Source: Acidaminococcus sp. (GTDB lineage: Bacteria > Bacillota > Negativicutes > Acidaminococcales > Acidaminococcaceae). From it: a stretch of 47,417 nt of DNA. The position numbers and the translations under genes were made by a program. This document shows, piece by piece, positions 8,191 through 16,853 of this stretch (positions are counted from its first letter, which is position 1; each line of letters begins with the position of its first letter). The stretch spans positions 1 through 47,417 of the forward strand of contig DXYB01000012.1 of the NCBI GenBank assembly GCA_019416065.1, written 5' to 3'. The notes under the pieces are model-generated. The model did no database searches, was not told where the DNA came from, and worked only from the letters and a program-made list of their open reading frames with translations.

Positions 8191-8780
8191 GACTGCTCCT
8201 TTAGCGCCGCCCCGAACTGGTTCAAAAAGGCCTGGGCAATCGCCTGACAGCCTTCTGCCGTAGGATGGAGACCATCCTGCAACAGGCTTTTGCCCGCTCT
8301 TTTTTCGGCATCCTGCAGCACTTGTTCATAGTCAAAAAGGGGTAGGCCCCGTCTGGCAGCTTCTTCATCCAGCCAGGCACGGTACTCCTGTAACGCTGCA
8401 TTGTGCTTTTCTACCTCACTGGGAACCTGCCAGCCGTGTTCGGCACTTTCCGGCCTAGTAAGTGGCGGCTTTCCCACGATAATGGGGGATAGACCGGCGG
8501 CCTGGGCTTTGTCCAAGGTGCCGGAAATATTTTCCTTAATTTTTTCCAGCGGGTCATCCAGCAGGATATCGTTCATGCCACAGCACAAAAATACCCCGTC
8601 TGCTTTTTCATCCACCACGTCCATCTTGAACATGCCCCACATCACCAGTGTCATTTTGCCACCGGCAGCGTTATTGCAATAGTCCATCCCCAACGTTTTG
8701 GCTACCTGGTCATACCAGCCATCTTTTACGGATACATTGGGACAGCTCACCAGGCTGTCCCCAATAAATGCCATTTTCAT
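8187..8780 (-). CDS. SGNH/GDSL-family hydrolase
   Basis: A 197-aa esterase/lipase-like protein without a signal peptide, so probably cytoplasmic. Block I is FIGDSLV near the N-terminus (nucleophile Ser), block II has a conserved Gly (AAGGKM), block III is GMNDIL (Asn oxyanion residue) and block V is DGLHPT (Asp and His). All catalytic residues are present. The natural substrate is unknown; acyl or acetyl esters of sugars or thioesters are possible. It lies 15 bp after the M20D gene and overlaps the thioesterase gene, so these acyl-handling enzymes are probably co-expressed. Confidence 0.88.
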   Translation of the reverse strand: MKMAFIGDSLVSCPNVSVKDGWYDQVAKTLGMDYCNNAAGGKMTLVMWGMFKMDVVDEKADGVFLCCGMNDILLDDPLEKIKENISGTLDKAQAAGLSPIIVGKPPLTRPESAEHGWQVPSEVEKHNAALQEYRAWLDEEAARRGLPLFDYEQVLQDAEKRAGKSLLQDGLHPTAEGCQAIAQAFLNQFGAALKEQS

Positions 8781-8795
8781 TATTTTTTCTCCCTT

Positions 8796-10007
8796 TTATA
8801 TATTTTGTTTATGAAAATCCACACCCTGTGCTAATTCTTTCAGGGCGTTTATTGCGACTTGGGCCATCAGGCAGCTCCCCACAGAAAGCGCCCTTTCGTC
8901 CGGGCAAAAGCTGGCGTTGTGCAAGCCATAAATCGGTTCCCCTTTACGGCTGCACCCCAGCCACAGGAAAGCCCCGGGAAGCTTTTGCAGATAAAACCCG
9001 AAGTCCTCTGCCGTAAGATCCGGCTGTACATGAGGCATCACCGCATCTTCACCCAGGACCTGCGTTGCCGTTTCTGCCACCAGCTGGGCCGGTACCGGCC
9101 AATTCATTAGCACGGGATACCCATAATAATAGTTAAATTCATAGGTAATGCCTACGCTGCGCTTTAACCCTTCCAGAATCCCCCGGATAAACTCCGGGAT
9201 TTTCCCCCGGTTCTCTTCATCCAGCGTCCGGATCGTGCCTTCTAGGGTCACTTCCCCGGGCACTACGTTGTAGCGGCTGCCCCCGTGGATGGTGCCAATA
9301 TTAATGGTGGCCGTGGCAAGGGGACTGATGCGCCGGCTGACAATGTGGCTCAGCTGCTGCAAAAAATCCGCCGCTGCCATAATGGCGTCAATGCCCTCCT
9401 GGGGATGCCCGGCGTGGGACGTTTTCCCGCTGATGACCACCTTGATCCGATCACTGCCCGCCATCAGGGCGCCAGGTTTCACACCGATTTGGCCGAGTAG
9501 ATAATTGGGCCACATATGAAGGCCAAAGACCGCCTTCACATCCTGTAAAAATCCATCCTGGATCATGTACTGGGCCCCGCCTGTAGGCGACAATTCCTCT
9601 GAAGGCTGGAACAGCACCCGGACGCTGCCTTCGATTTCCTCCCTGCGGCGTAACAGCCGGAGGATGGTTCCCAGCAAGATGGCCATATGCATATCGTGTC
9701 CGCAGGCATGCATGACGCCCTCGTTTTTGGACGTACATAAAAGCCCCGTCTGTTCCTTTACCGATAGCGCATCCATATCCGCCCTTAGGGCCACCATAGC
9801 ACCCGGCTTGCCGCCCTTGATGGTGGCGGCTACTCCATAGTGCCCTTTGCCCCGGACCGGGGTAAGACCCAGTTCCGTCAGGATAGAAACAATCTTTTCC
9901 GAAGTATGTTCCTCTTTGGTGCTAACTTCCGGATACTTGTGAAACCAGCGCCGCCATGCCACACATTGTTCCTGTAACGCTTCTTCCGTCATATGTTCTA
10001 TATCCAT
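8796..10007 (-). CDS. M20D-family amidohydrolase (N-acyl amino acid hydrolase type)
   Basis: A 403-aa metal-dependent amidohydrolase of the HipO/AmhX/indole-acetyl-amino-acid hydrolase group. Visible motifs are RADMDAL, HACGHDMHMA, QPSEE and SHAGHPQEG, which supply the dinuclear metal site and the lid-domain His. The fold is a catalytic domain interrupted by a dimerisation domain (about 180-300). It hydrolyses N-acyl amino acids or related amides. The second ATG (10005-10007) is preferred: it is 8-9 nt from GGAGG, while the first ATG is only about 2 nt from it. It is the first gene of a four-gene run. Confidence 0.9.
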   Translation of the reverse strand: MDIEHMTEEALQEQCVAWRRWFHKYPEVSTKEEHTSEKIVSILTELGLTPVRGKGHYGVAATIKGGKPGAMVALRADMDALSVKEQTGLLCTSKNEGVMHACGHDMHMAILLGTILRLLRRREEIEGSVRVLFQPSEELSPTGGAQYMIQDGFLQDVKAVFGLHMWPNYLLGQIGVKPGALMAGSDRIKVVISGKTSHAGHPQEGIDAIMAAADFLQQLSHIVSRRISPLATATINIGTIHGGSRYNVVPGEVTLEGTIRTLDEENRGKIPEFIRGILEGLKRSVGITYEFNYYYGYPVLMNWPVPAQLVAETATQVLGEDAVMPHVQPDLTAEDFGFYLQKLPGAFLWLGCSRKGEPIYGLHNASFCPDERALSVGSCLMAQVAINALKELAQGVDFHKQNI

Positions 10008-10013
10008 GTCCAT

Positions 10014-10335
10014 TCCCTCCTACGCCGGTGATACAGCCAGCTTTGTGCTGCTCGTCCACCTTGCTGTAGCTCTCCAGCAGTACTCATATTTTTCTATTAT
10101 ACCCAAAGAAAGCAGCCTGTGGCGCATTTTCGTTTCATGCGCCTAGACGGATATGTTCTAATCATACTGGAGGAATAGACTTTTTACAATAGCTATTTAG
10201 AAATCAACCTTCTCGTGCGGAGATCATGAAAGCAACTTTTATGAAGGCATTATTTACCCGGGAAAAGTGATAACATTCCCTCCCCGCCTGCTCCCCCAAC
10301 TGCGTATGGCGCTAAAAGGATAAGCAGACACCCCG
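10014..10335. other. non-coding interval upstream of the M20D gene
   Basis: This is the longest gene-free stretch in the window (about 380 bp including the nrdG terminator). On the minus strand a perfect TATAAT lies at 10096-10101, upstream of the M20D gene, without a convincing -35. No tRNA, riboswitch core or credible ORF was seen. A 15-codon ATG frame at 10226-10270 has a poorly placed ribosome binding site. Confidence 0.5.
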
Positions 10336-10380
10336 AAAAAAAGGCTGCTGCATGGATAGACTATCTACTCTTGCAGCAGC
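10336..10380 (-). terminator. rho-independent terminator of nrdDG
   Basis: A 9-bp stem (GCTGCTGCA/TGCAGCAGC; arms 10344-10352 and 10372-10380) with a 19-nt loop is followed on the minus strand by a run of seven T. It lies 14 bp past the nrdG stop. Confidence 0.85.
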
Positions 10381-10393
10381 TCTTTACTTATTG

Positions 10394-10921
10394 TTATTCC
10401 TCTCCTTCCCACAGGACGATGGACCCATCCTGCAGGGAGCGGGGGACATTAATAATCCGCTGGTTTTCACTACCCTTAAAGCGGAGATTAAGGTTTTTTA
10501 GGGTATCCACAAATTCCCCATCCACCAATACGTCAATGTAGCTGAGCATTTCCCTTGTGATGGCCGGATCTCCCAGGCGCCCTGCCAGCATATCCACATC
10601 ATAGAGATAGCCACTATAGCACCAGATGGTCTTTTGGGGATAGGTTTCCCGGATTTTTTTCAAGAGATGAACCAAAACTTTTTGGTTACTTGGTTCAAAG
10701 GGTTCCCCGCCTAACAAGGAAAAGCCCCGGATATAGGAGGGGGAAAGGGCCTCCAAGATCTCTTGTTCCTGGGAGCTGGTAAAGGGACTGCCAAAGGCAA
10801 AGTCCCAGGTTTCCTGGTTAAAGCAATTTTTGCAATGGTGGGTGCAGCCGCTGACGTACATGGATACCCGCACGCCAGGGCCGTTGGCCACGTCCGTCTT
10901 TTTAATAACGGCAAAATTCAC
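10394..10921 (-). CDS. nrdG: anaerobic ribonucleotide reductase activating protein
   Basis: NrdG is a radical SAM enzyme that generates the glycyl radical on NrdD under anaerobic conditions. The 175-aa protein carries the [4Fe-4S] ligands as CTHHCKNC (Cx3Cx2C) near residue 26, followed by the GGEPF SAM-binding motif. Length and layout are typical of NrdG. It lies 12 bp downstream of nrdD, so the pair is one operon. The operon ends at a strong terminator. Confidence 0.96.
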   Translation of the reverse strand: MNFAVIKKTDVANGPGVRVSMYVSGCTHHCKNCFNQETWDFAFGSPFTSSQEQEILEALSPSYIRGFSLLGGEPFEPSNQKVLVHLLKKIRETYPQKTIWCYSGYLYDVDMLAGRLGDPAITREMLSYIDVLVDGEFVDTLKNLNLRFKGSENQRIINVPRSLQDGSIVLWEGEE

Positions 10922-10933
10922 GCTGCCGCCCCC

Positions 10934-13060
10934 TTACAGATGGAGGACACGGGACTTGATTTCCTTGGTCTTGCCCACGTTCCAGAAGTTTTCGCCCAGA
11001 TAGCCGCAGGTCCTGCGGGTGACGTTCATCTTGGACTGGTCTTTGTTGTGGCACTGGGGGCATTCCCATTCCAGGTTGTCGTTGATGATAATTTCCCCGT
11101 CGTAGCCGCATTCCTGGCAGTAGTCGGATTTGGTATTAAACTCCGCATACTGGATGTTGTCATAGATGAAGCGGACCACGTCTTCCACGGCGGTGGGGTT
11201 CTTTTTCATGTTGGGGATTTCCACGTAGCTGATGCAGCCGCCGGAAGAGATGGGCTGGAACTGGCTTTCAAACTTGAATTTGCTGAACGCGTCAATGGGT
11301 TCCCGCACGTCCACGTGGTAAGAATTGGTATAATATCCTTTATCGGTGATGTCCTTGATGTCCCCGAATTTTTCTTTGTCGATGCGGGCAAAGCGGTAGC
11401 ACAGGGATTCCGCCGGAGTACCATACAGGGCAAAGCCCAGGCCGGTTTTTGCCTTCCATTCGTCGCAGGCTTTGCGCAAGCGGCGCATCACTTCCCGAGC
11501 AAACTGTTCGCCTTCCGGGGTAGTCTGGCTGACGCCCTTCATGGCTTTGGTACACTCGTAGAGACCGATGTACCCCAGGCTCAGGGTAGAATAGCCGCCT
11601 TCCAGGAGTTTGTCGATGGTTTCGCCTTTTTTCAGCCGGGCGATAGCGCCATTTTGCCAATGGATGGGGCTCACGTCGCTCTTGATGCCCTTTAGGGCAT
11701 TGTGACGCACCATGAGAGCTTCATAGCACAGTTCCAGGCGTTCATCCAGCATATCCCAGAATTTTGCTTCGTCCCCTTTGGCCAAAATACCGATCTGGGG
11801 CAGGTTGATGGACACCACGCCCTGGTTAAAGCGGCCTTCAAACTTGTACTTGCCGTTTTCGTCCTTCCAGGGAGAAAGAAAACTGCGGCAGCCCATAGGG
11901 GAGAATACGTTCCCCTGGTAGATTTCCCGCATCTTTTTGGCAGAGATATAGTCCGGGTACATGCGCTTAATGGAGCATCGCACCGCCAGCTTGGTCAGGT
12001 AATCGTACTTGCCGCCTTTAAGGCAGTTGCTTTCATCCAGCACGTACACCAGCTTGGGGAAAGCGGGGGTCACGTAAACACCCACTTCGTTTTTAATGCC
12101 TTCCAGCCGTTGCCGCAGGATCTCTTCAATAATCTGGGCGTTTTCGTCAATATAGGGATCCTCGGGATCCAGATGGAGGAACAGGGTCACAAAAGGAGAC
12201 TGGCCATTGGTGGTCATCAAGGTATTGATCTGATACTGGATGGTCTGAACACCGCTGGAGAGTTCATCCTTCATCCGGTCATTCAACACTTCTTCCAAGG
12301 CTTTCTCGGACAAGTTGCCGTGGGTAGCCTCAATAATCCGGCGACGGAATTTTTCCCGGCTGCGGCGTAGGTATTTTCCTAAATGGGAAACGTCCACGGA
12401 CTGGCCACCGTACTGGGCACTGGCCACAGAGGAAATGATCTGGGTCATGACGGTGCAGGCCACCTGGAAGCTCTTGGGGCTTTCGATGAGTTTACCGTGC
12501 ATCACGGTGCCGTTATCCAGCATATCGCCGATATTCACTAGGCAGCAGTTGAACATGGGCTGAATAAAGTAATCCGCATCATGGAAATGGAGTACGCCGT
12601 CATCATGGGCCCGTGATAGTTTTTCCGGTAGGATGACACGGCGAGTCAGATCCCGGGAGACTTCGCCGGCGATCAGGTCACGCTGGGTGGAAACCATGAC
12701 GGCGTTTTTGTTGGAGTTTTCCTCCATCACGTCTTTATTTTTGTTGCTGATCAGGCTGAGGATGGATTCATCTGTGGTGTTGGCCTTGCGGACCATGGCC
12801 CGGGTATAGCGGTAAATGATGTAAGCCTTGGCCAGTTCGTATTTGCCCCGGATCATGATTTGTTTTTCCACCATGTCCTGAATTTCTTCCACCAGAAGGT
12901 GTTTTTTGTTTTTATTTTCCACAAAGGACGCGATTTCTTCAATATCGCGCACCGGAAGACGCTGGCTGCCTTCCACGGCCTTATTGGCTTTTTTGATGGC
13001 GATGACGATTTTGCTCCGGTCAAAGGCAACCGTAGAGCCGTCCCGTTTAATAACCTGCAT
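10934..13060 (-). CDS. nrdD: anaerobic (class III) ribonucleoside-triphosphate reductase
   Basis: NrdD reduces ribonucleotides to deoxyribonucleotides with a glycyl radical and formate as reductant. The 708-aa protein starts with an ATP-cone (about 1-95), the allosteric activity domain. The barrel follows, then a C-terminal zinc site (CQECG and CPQCH) and the glycyl-radical motif RTCGYLG, with the radical Gly at about 686. Catalytic parts look complete. The start ATG has AGGAG 6 nt upstream. A promoter and a candidate NrdR box sit upstream. No class I or II reductase is present in this window. Confidence 0.97.
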   Translation of the reverse strand: MQVIKRDGSTVAFDRSKIVIAIKKANKAVEGSQRLPVRDIEEIASFVENKNKKHLLVEEIQDMVEKQIMIRGKYELAKAYIIYRYTRAMVRKANTTDESILSLISNKNKDVMEENSNKNAVMVSTQRDLIAGEVSRDLTRRVILPEKLSRAHDDGVLHFHDADYFIQPMFNCCLVNIGDMLDNGTVMHGKLIESPKSFQVACTVMTQIISSVASAQYGGQSVDVSHLGKYLRRSREKFRRRIIEATHGNLSEKALEEVLNDRMKDELSSGVQTIQYQINTLMTTNGQSPFVTLFLHLDPEDPYIDENAQIIEEILRQRLEGIKNEVGVYVTPAFPKLVYVLDESNCLKGGKYDYLTKLAVRCSIKRMYPDYISAKKMREIYQGNVFSPMGCRSFLSPWKDENGKYKFEGRFNQGVVSINLPQIGILAKGDEAKFWDMLDERLELCYEALMVRHNALKGIKSDVSPIHWQNGAIARLKKGETIDKLLEGGYSTLSLGYIGLYECTKAMKGVSQTTPEGEQFAREVMRRLRKACDEWKAKTGLGFALYGTPAESLCYRFARIDKEKFGDIKDITDKGYYTNSYHVDVREPIDAFSKFKFESQFQPISSGGCISYVEIPNMKKNPTAVEDVVRFIYDNIQYAEFNTKSDYCQECGYDGEIIINDNLEWECPQCHNKDQSKMNVTRRTCGYLGENFWNVGKTKEIKSRVLHL

Positions 13061-13124
13061 GTCCTGCTCCTCTCCAATTTTCTAGTTGTTTATAGTTTTT
13101 ATTGTTTAGTAGAAGTACTTCTTT

Positions 13125-13153
13125 ATTCTACACTACTTCGTTGCTTTTAGCAA
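13125..13153 (-). promoter_or_regulatory. nrdDG promoter
   Basis: On the minus strand, TTGCTA (13148-13153) and TAGAAT (13125-13130) are spaced by exactly 17 bp, about 65 bp upstream of the nrdD start. Confidence 0.6.
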
Positions 13154-13166
13154 CTATATATTGTGT
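13151..13166. promoter_or_regulatory. candidate NrdR box
   Basis: The 16-mer here reads CAACTATATATTGTGT and matches the published NrdR consensus (ACAC-w-AtATaT-w-GTGT type) at about 14 of 16 positions. It overlaps the -35 element of the nrdDG promoter, where a repressor would act. A weaker half-match (ACACTAC) starts 21 bp away at 13130. Confidence 0.6.
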
Positions 13167-13229
13167 TTTTTATCGATTTTTATAAGCAAAGACACAATTT
13201 GTAGAATGTACGTGGAGCTGGGACAGGGG

Positions 13230-15458
13230 TTACATAACGCTGACGGGATCCACGTCAAAGGACACATTTTTCATTCCTCTGAAATCCGAAGTGCGTAAAA
13301 AATCTTTGACGGCCTTCATGTGGGAGCTTTTTAGAATAATATGGATTCTGTAAAGTTCCTTAATCCGGGCGATGATGGCGGGAAACGGCCCCAATATTTC
13401 TAGTTCCTGCCCACTCTCCAGCTGCCAGGCTTCCAGAGCATTCACCAGCCTTTGGGCGGTGGCCATGCCTTCTTCCTGATTTTTATGCTGCACGGTGACT
13501 TTGAGCAGGCGGGTAAAGGGCGGATAGTGAAGTTCTTTCCGGTTTCCCAGTTCCATCCGGGCAAAGCCTTTGTAATCCTGCCGGGCCGCCATGGCAAGGA
13601 TGGGATTGTCCGCGTCGTAGGCCTGTAGCACCACCTTGCCAGGTTTATCCCCCCGCCCGGCCCGTCCGGCGGCCTGGGTCAAAAGGGCAAAGCACCGCTC
13701 CCCGCTGCGGTAATCCGGCAGGTTGAGCAACGAATCGGCGCTAAGGACACCCACCAGTGTCACATTCGGTATATCATGCCCCTTGGCCACCATCTGGGTC
13801 CCCAGCAGCACATTGTACTTCCCGGAGGCAAATTCCTTTAAAATCTTGTCCTGAGCAAACTTTTCCCGGGTAGAATCCTGGTCCATACGAAGAATTTTGA
13901 TCTGGTCCGACAATTCGGCAATTTCCTGCTCGGCTTTTTCCGTCCCTGTACCAAAAAAGCGGATTCTTTTGCTGCCGCAATGGGGGCATACGGTGGGCAC
14001 AGGCTCTGTATAGCCGCAGTAGTGGCACTCCATAAGCTGCTTTTTGGCATGGTATACCAGGCTTACGGCACAATGGGGACAGAGCAGGGATTCCCCGCAG
14101 TCCCGGCAGAGCACAAAAGTGGAAAAGCCCCGGCGGTTTAAAAGGATAATGGCCTGTTCTCCGGCTGATAAGGTATGTTCCAGCTGAGTCTTAAGGGCAG
14201 CGGACAAAACGCCCCGATTGCCCTGCTGAAGCTCTGCCCGCATATCCGCAATGGCGACTTCTGGCAGATGGCTACCAGCTTTAGCCCGGCGAGTCAGGGG
14301 CAAAAGGGTATAGGTGCCGCTACGCGCCAGGTAATACGACTCCAAATCCGGGGTAGCGCTGCCCAGCACTACGGGTATTTTGCGGTAATGGGCCCGGTAC
14401 TGGGCCACCAACCGGGCGTGGTAACTGGGTCGCTCTTCCTGCTTGTAGGTGGTCTCATGTTCTTCGTCGATGACAATAAGGCCCAAGTTCTGGAAGGGAC
14501 AAAAAACAGCGGAACGGACACCGATCAGCACCCGGGCCCTGCCGCTGCGCATTTTATCCCACACGTCACTGCGCTCGCCGGCAGAAAGTTTGCTATGGGC
14601 CACGGCCACGCTGTCGCCGAACCAGGCTTTGAAACGTTTCACGATCTGCCCGGTAAGGCCGATTTCCGGTACCAGCACCATCACCTGCTGTCCATCCGCC
14701 AGGGCCTGGGCCGTAAGGCGAAGATAGACTTCGGTCTTGCCGCTGCCGGTGATGCCGTGGAGGAGAAACGTGCGGTATGCATTACGCTTGCGCTCCGCAT
14801 CCACTTGGGTGACGGCGGCTTTTTGCTCTGCTGTCAGGCCCATGGTTTCCTTGGGCACGATATAATGCTGGTAGCTGTCCCGCAGCACCCGGCGGCTTTT
14901 TTCCTCAATCCAGCCCTTGGCCGTAAGTGCCCGGAGTACGGAGGAGGTCACGCCTTTTTGGGCAAGCTCCGTTGCGGAAAGCACCTCCCCGGACAATAAA
15001 AGAGCCAGTCCTGTGAGCTGGCTCTTTCCCCGGACCTGCTGCGCCGTATAGGCCGTCTTCCCTGAAGAAGTGATCTCAAAGGTGCGTTCCCTCTTCTCTT
15101 TGAATTTGTACTGGATGTCCCCGGATTTTACGGTAATGCTCTTTTTTCCGGGGATGAAAAGCCGCAGGGCTTCTGCCAGTGTGCACAAATAATATTGGCT
15201 GAGCCAATAAGCGGTGCTAAGCATTTCCCGGTCAAACCAGGGTTTATCTCCCAGGGCCCGGTGAATGGGGCGGATCTCCATGGACAGATCAGGAGACTTG
15301 TCCTCTTCCACGATAAAGCCTTCCAGCATTTTTTTGCCAAAAGGCACCACTACCCGCCAGCCCTGCTGCAAAAAGCTGAGGGCGGGGGGCACTCGGTACG
15401 TAAACTCCCGGAACAGGTTTTTGGCGGAAAGATTCACCGCCACTTTTGCGTAATCCAT
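13230..15458 (-). CDS. priA: primosomal protein N' (replication restart helicase PriA)
   Basis: PriA recognises stalled forks and reloads the replisome. The 742-aa protein has the N-terminal DNA-binding domain, a Walker A motif GITGSGKTE, a DEEHE box and a zinc-binding insert with paired knuckles (CRDCG, CPHC, CHYCG, CPHCG). The helicase C-domain contains QAAGRAGRG. Length is typical. The ATG lies 1 bp beyond the metK stop codon (TAA-T-ATG) with no obvious ribosome binding site of its own, so translation probably depends on metK. This puts priA in a SAM-riboswitch transcription unit. Confidence 0.96.
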   Translation of the reverse strand: MDYAKVAVNLSAKNLFREFTYRVPPALSFLQQGWRVVVPFGKKMLEGFIVEEDKSPDLSMEIRPIHRALGDKPWFDREMLSTAYWLSQYYLCTLAEALRLFIPGKKSITVKSGDIQYKFKEKRERTFEITSSGKTAYTAQQVRGKSQLTGLALLLSGEVLSATELAQKGVTSSVLRALTAKGWIEEKSRRVLRDSYQHYIVPKETMGLTAEQKAAVTQVDAERKRNAYRTFLLHGITGSGKTEVYLRLTAQALADGQQVMVLVPEIGLTGQIVKRFKAWFGDSVAVAHSKLSAGERSDVWDKMRSGRARVLIGVRSAVFCPFQNLGLIVIDEEHETTYKQEERPSYHARLVAQYRAHYRKIPVVLGSATPDLESYYLARSGTYTLLPLTRRAKAGSHLPEVAIADMRAELQQGNRGVLSAALKTQLEHTLSAGEQAIILLNRRGFSTFVLCRDCGESLLCPHCAVSLVYHAKKQLMECHYCGYTEPVPTVCPHCGSKRIRFFGTGTEKAEQEIAELSDQIKILRMDQDSTREKFAQDKILKEFASGKYNVLLGTQMVAKGHDIPNVTLVGVLSADSLLNLPDYRSGERCFALLTQAAGRAGRGDKPGKVVLQAYDADNPILAMAARQDYKGFARMELGNRKELHYPPFTRLLKVTVQHKNQEEGMATAQRLVNALEAWQLESGQELEILGPFPAIIARIKELYRIHIILKSSHMKAVKDFLRTSDFRGMKNVSFDVDPVSVM

Positions 15459-15459
15459 A

Positions 15460-16638
15460 TTACAACAGGGCCTTTTTTAACACGTCCACCTTATCCAAGT
15501 GTTCCCAGGGCAGATCTATATCCGTACGGCCAAAATGCCCGTAGGCTGCCGTTTGTTTATAAATGGGCCGTCGTAAATCCAGGCTCTTGATGATACCGGC
15601 CGGAGTGAGGGAGAAGTTCTTTTCGATGAGCGCTACAATCTTGTCTTCCGGAATGGCAGCGGTACCAAAGGTATTGACGCTGATAGAGACCGGATGTGCC
15701 ACGCCAATGGCATAGGCCAGCTGAATTTCGCATTTGCGTGCCAGACCTGCAGCCACTACGTTTTTGGCCACATAGCGGGCGGCATAGGCGGCGCTGCGAT
15801 CCACCTTGGTGGGATCTTTGCCAGAAAAAGCGCCGCCCCCATGCCGGGCCATACCGCCGTAGGTATCTACAATAATCTTGCGCCCGGTAAGGCCGGAATC
15901 GCCCTGGGGTCCGCCAATAACAAACCGTCCGGTGGGATTGATATGGTAAATGGTTTTTGCGTCCAGCAATCCTTCCGGTACCACGGGACGAATGACTTTT
16001 TCCAGGATATCCTTGCGCAACTGCTCCATGGAAACTTTATCGCTGTGCTGGGTGGAAACTACAATGGTATTCACACGGACCGGTTTTCCTTCTTCGTATT
16101 CCACGGTAACCTGGGTCTTGCCATCGGGACGGAGATAGGGCAAAATACGTTCTTTCCGCACTTGCGCTAGGCGGCGGCTTAGTTTGTGAGCAAGGGCAAT
16201 GGGCAGGGGCATAAATTCCGGGGTTTCGTCAGTGGCATAGCCAAACATCATGCCCTGGTCGCCGGCCCCGATCTGATCCTCGTCATCGTGTTGGCCCATT
16301 TTGGCTTCATCGGATTCATTGACCCCCTGAGCAATATCCGGGGATTGTTCGTCAATGGAAACCAAAACGCCGCAGGTATCGCCGTCAAATCCGTATTTGG
16401 CCCGATCATAGCCGATATCTTTTACCGTCTGCCGGGCAATTTTTGACAGATCCACATAACAGGTGGTAGAAATCTCCCCCACAATATGAATCTGCCCGGT
16501 GGTTACTAACGTCTCACAGGCTACCCGTGCCTGGGGATCCTGGGCCAGAATCGCATCCAGGACCGCATCGGAAATCTGGTCCGCTATTTTGTCAGGATGT
16601 CCTTCCGTTACAGATTCGGACGTAAATAATTTTCTCAT
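15460..16638 (-). CDS. metK: S-adenosylmethionine synthetase
   Basis: MetK makes SAM from methionine and ATP. The 392-aa protein shows GHPDK (residues 13-17), the GAGDQG hexapeptide and the GGGAFSGKD phosphate loop, all diagnostic. The start is the ATG at 16636-16638, preceded by AAAGGAGG 5 nt away. An upstream in-frame start at 16671 falls inside the riboswitch terminator and is rejected. A SAM-I riboswitch with terminator controls it, so high SAM should turn off metK and the coupled priA. Confidence 0.98.
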   Translation of the reverse strand: MRKLFTSESVTEGHPDKIADQISDAVLDAILAQDPQARVACETLVTTGQIHIVGEISTTCYVDLSKIARQTVKDIGYDRAKYGFDGDTCGVLVSIDEQSPDIAQGVNESDEAKMGQHDDEDQIGAGDQGMMFGYATDETPEFMPLPIALAHKLSRRLAQVRKERILPYLRPDGKTQVTVEYEEGKPVRVNTIVVSTQHSDKVSMEQLRKDILEKVIRPVVPEGLLDAKTIYHINPTGRFVIGGPQGDSGLTGRKIIVDTYGGMARHGGGAFSGKDPTKVDRSAAYAARYVAKNVVAAGLARKCEIQLAYAIGVAHPVSISVNTFGTAAIPEDKIVALIEKNFSLTPAGIIKSLDLRRPIYKQTAAYGHFGRTDIDLPWEHLDKVDVLKKALL

Positions 16639-16653
16639 ACTGCCTCCTTTTTC

Positions 16654-16684
16654 AAAAAAAAATGCTCTCAAAAAATGAGAGCAT
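16654..16684 (-). terminator. riboswitch expression-platform terminator of metK
   Basis: A perfect stem (ATGCTCTCA/TGAGAGCAT) with a short A/T loop at 16662-16684 is followed on the minus strand by a run of eight or more T (16654-16661). It lies between the SAM aptamer and the metK ribosome binding site, as expected for transcriptional attenuation. Confidence 0.92.
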
Positions 16685-16693
16685 GCTATCAGA

Positions 16694-16800
16694 CTCCCAT
16701 CTCACAAAAACGTACGTCTTGCAGGAATTAGCACCGTTGACCACCGGCCATGGTTGCTGTGGGTTCATTGGGCCATTCCCTCCCCCACTCTGGATGAGTT
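16694..16800 (-). promoter_or_regulatory. SAM-I (S-box) riboswitch
   Basis: Read on the minus strand, the region carries the S-box landmarks in order: GGGAGGGAATGGCCCAATGA, then CCCACAGCAACC, then GGTGCTAATTCC. A closing P1 helix pairs CTCATC (16793-16798) with GATGGG (16696-16701, one G-U pair). It is followed by a terminator hairpin. It senses SAM and attenuates metK-priA. The core motifs are well conserved. Confidence 0.95.
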
Positions 16801-16820
16801 ATATTCAGTTGCTATTTGTA

Positions 16821-16849
16821 ATATTAACAAATACAGTAGAAAAAAGCAA
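16821..16849 (-). promoter_or_regulatory. promoter of the SAM riboswitch-metK-priA unit
   Basis: On the minus strand, TTGCTT (16844-16849) and TAATAT (16821-16826) are 17 bp apart. The predicted start is about 15-20 bp before the P1 helix of the riboswitch. Confidence 0.55.
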
Positions 16850-16853
16850 GCAC

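Noticed and set aside
10226..10270. 15-codon ATG frame in the interval upstream of the M20D gene
   Set aside because: GGAG is only 3 nt from the ATG, no promoter is evident, and the peptide resembles nothing known to me.
10763..11695. 310-aa open frame on the plus strand opposite nrdD
   Set aside because: It is antisense to a clear nrdD with complete catalytic motifs; the protein is low-complexity Ala/Val/Phe-rich, as expected of a shadow frame.
13230..16638. Internal ribosome binding site for priA within the end of metK
   Set aside because: The bases before the priA ATG show no purine-rich site; termination-reinitiation is the simpler reading.
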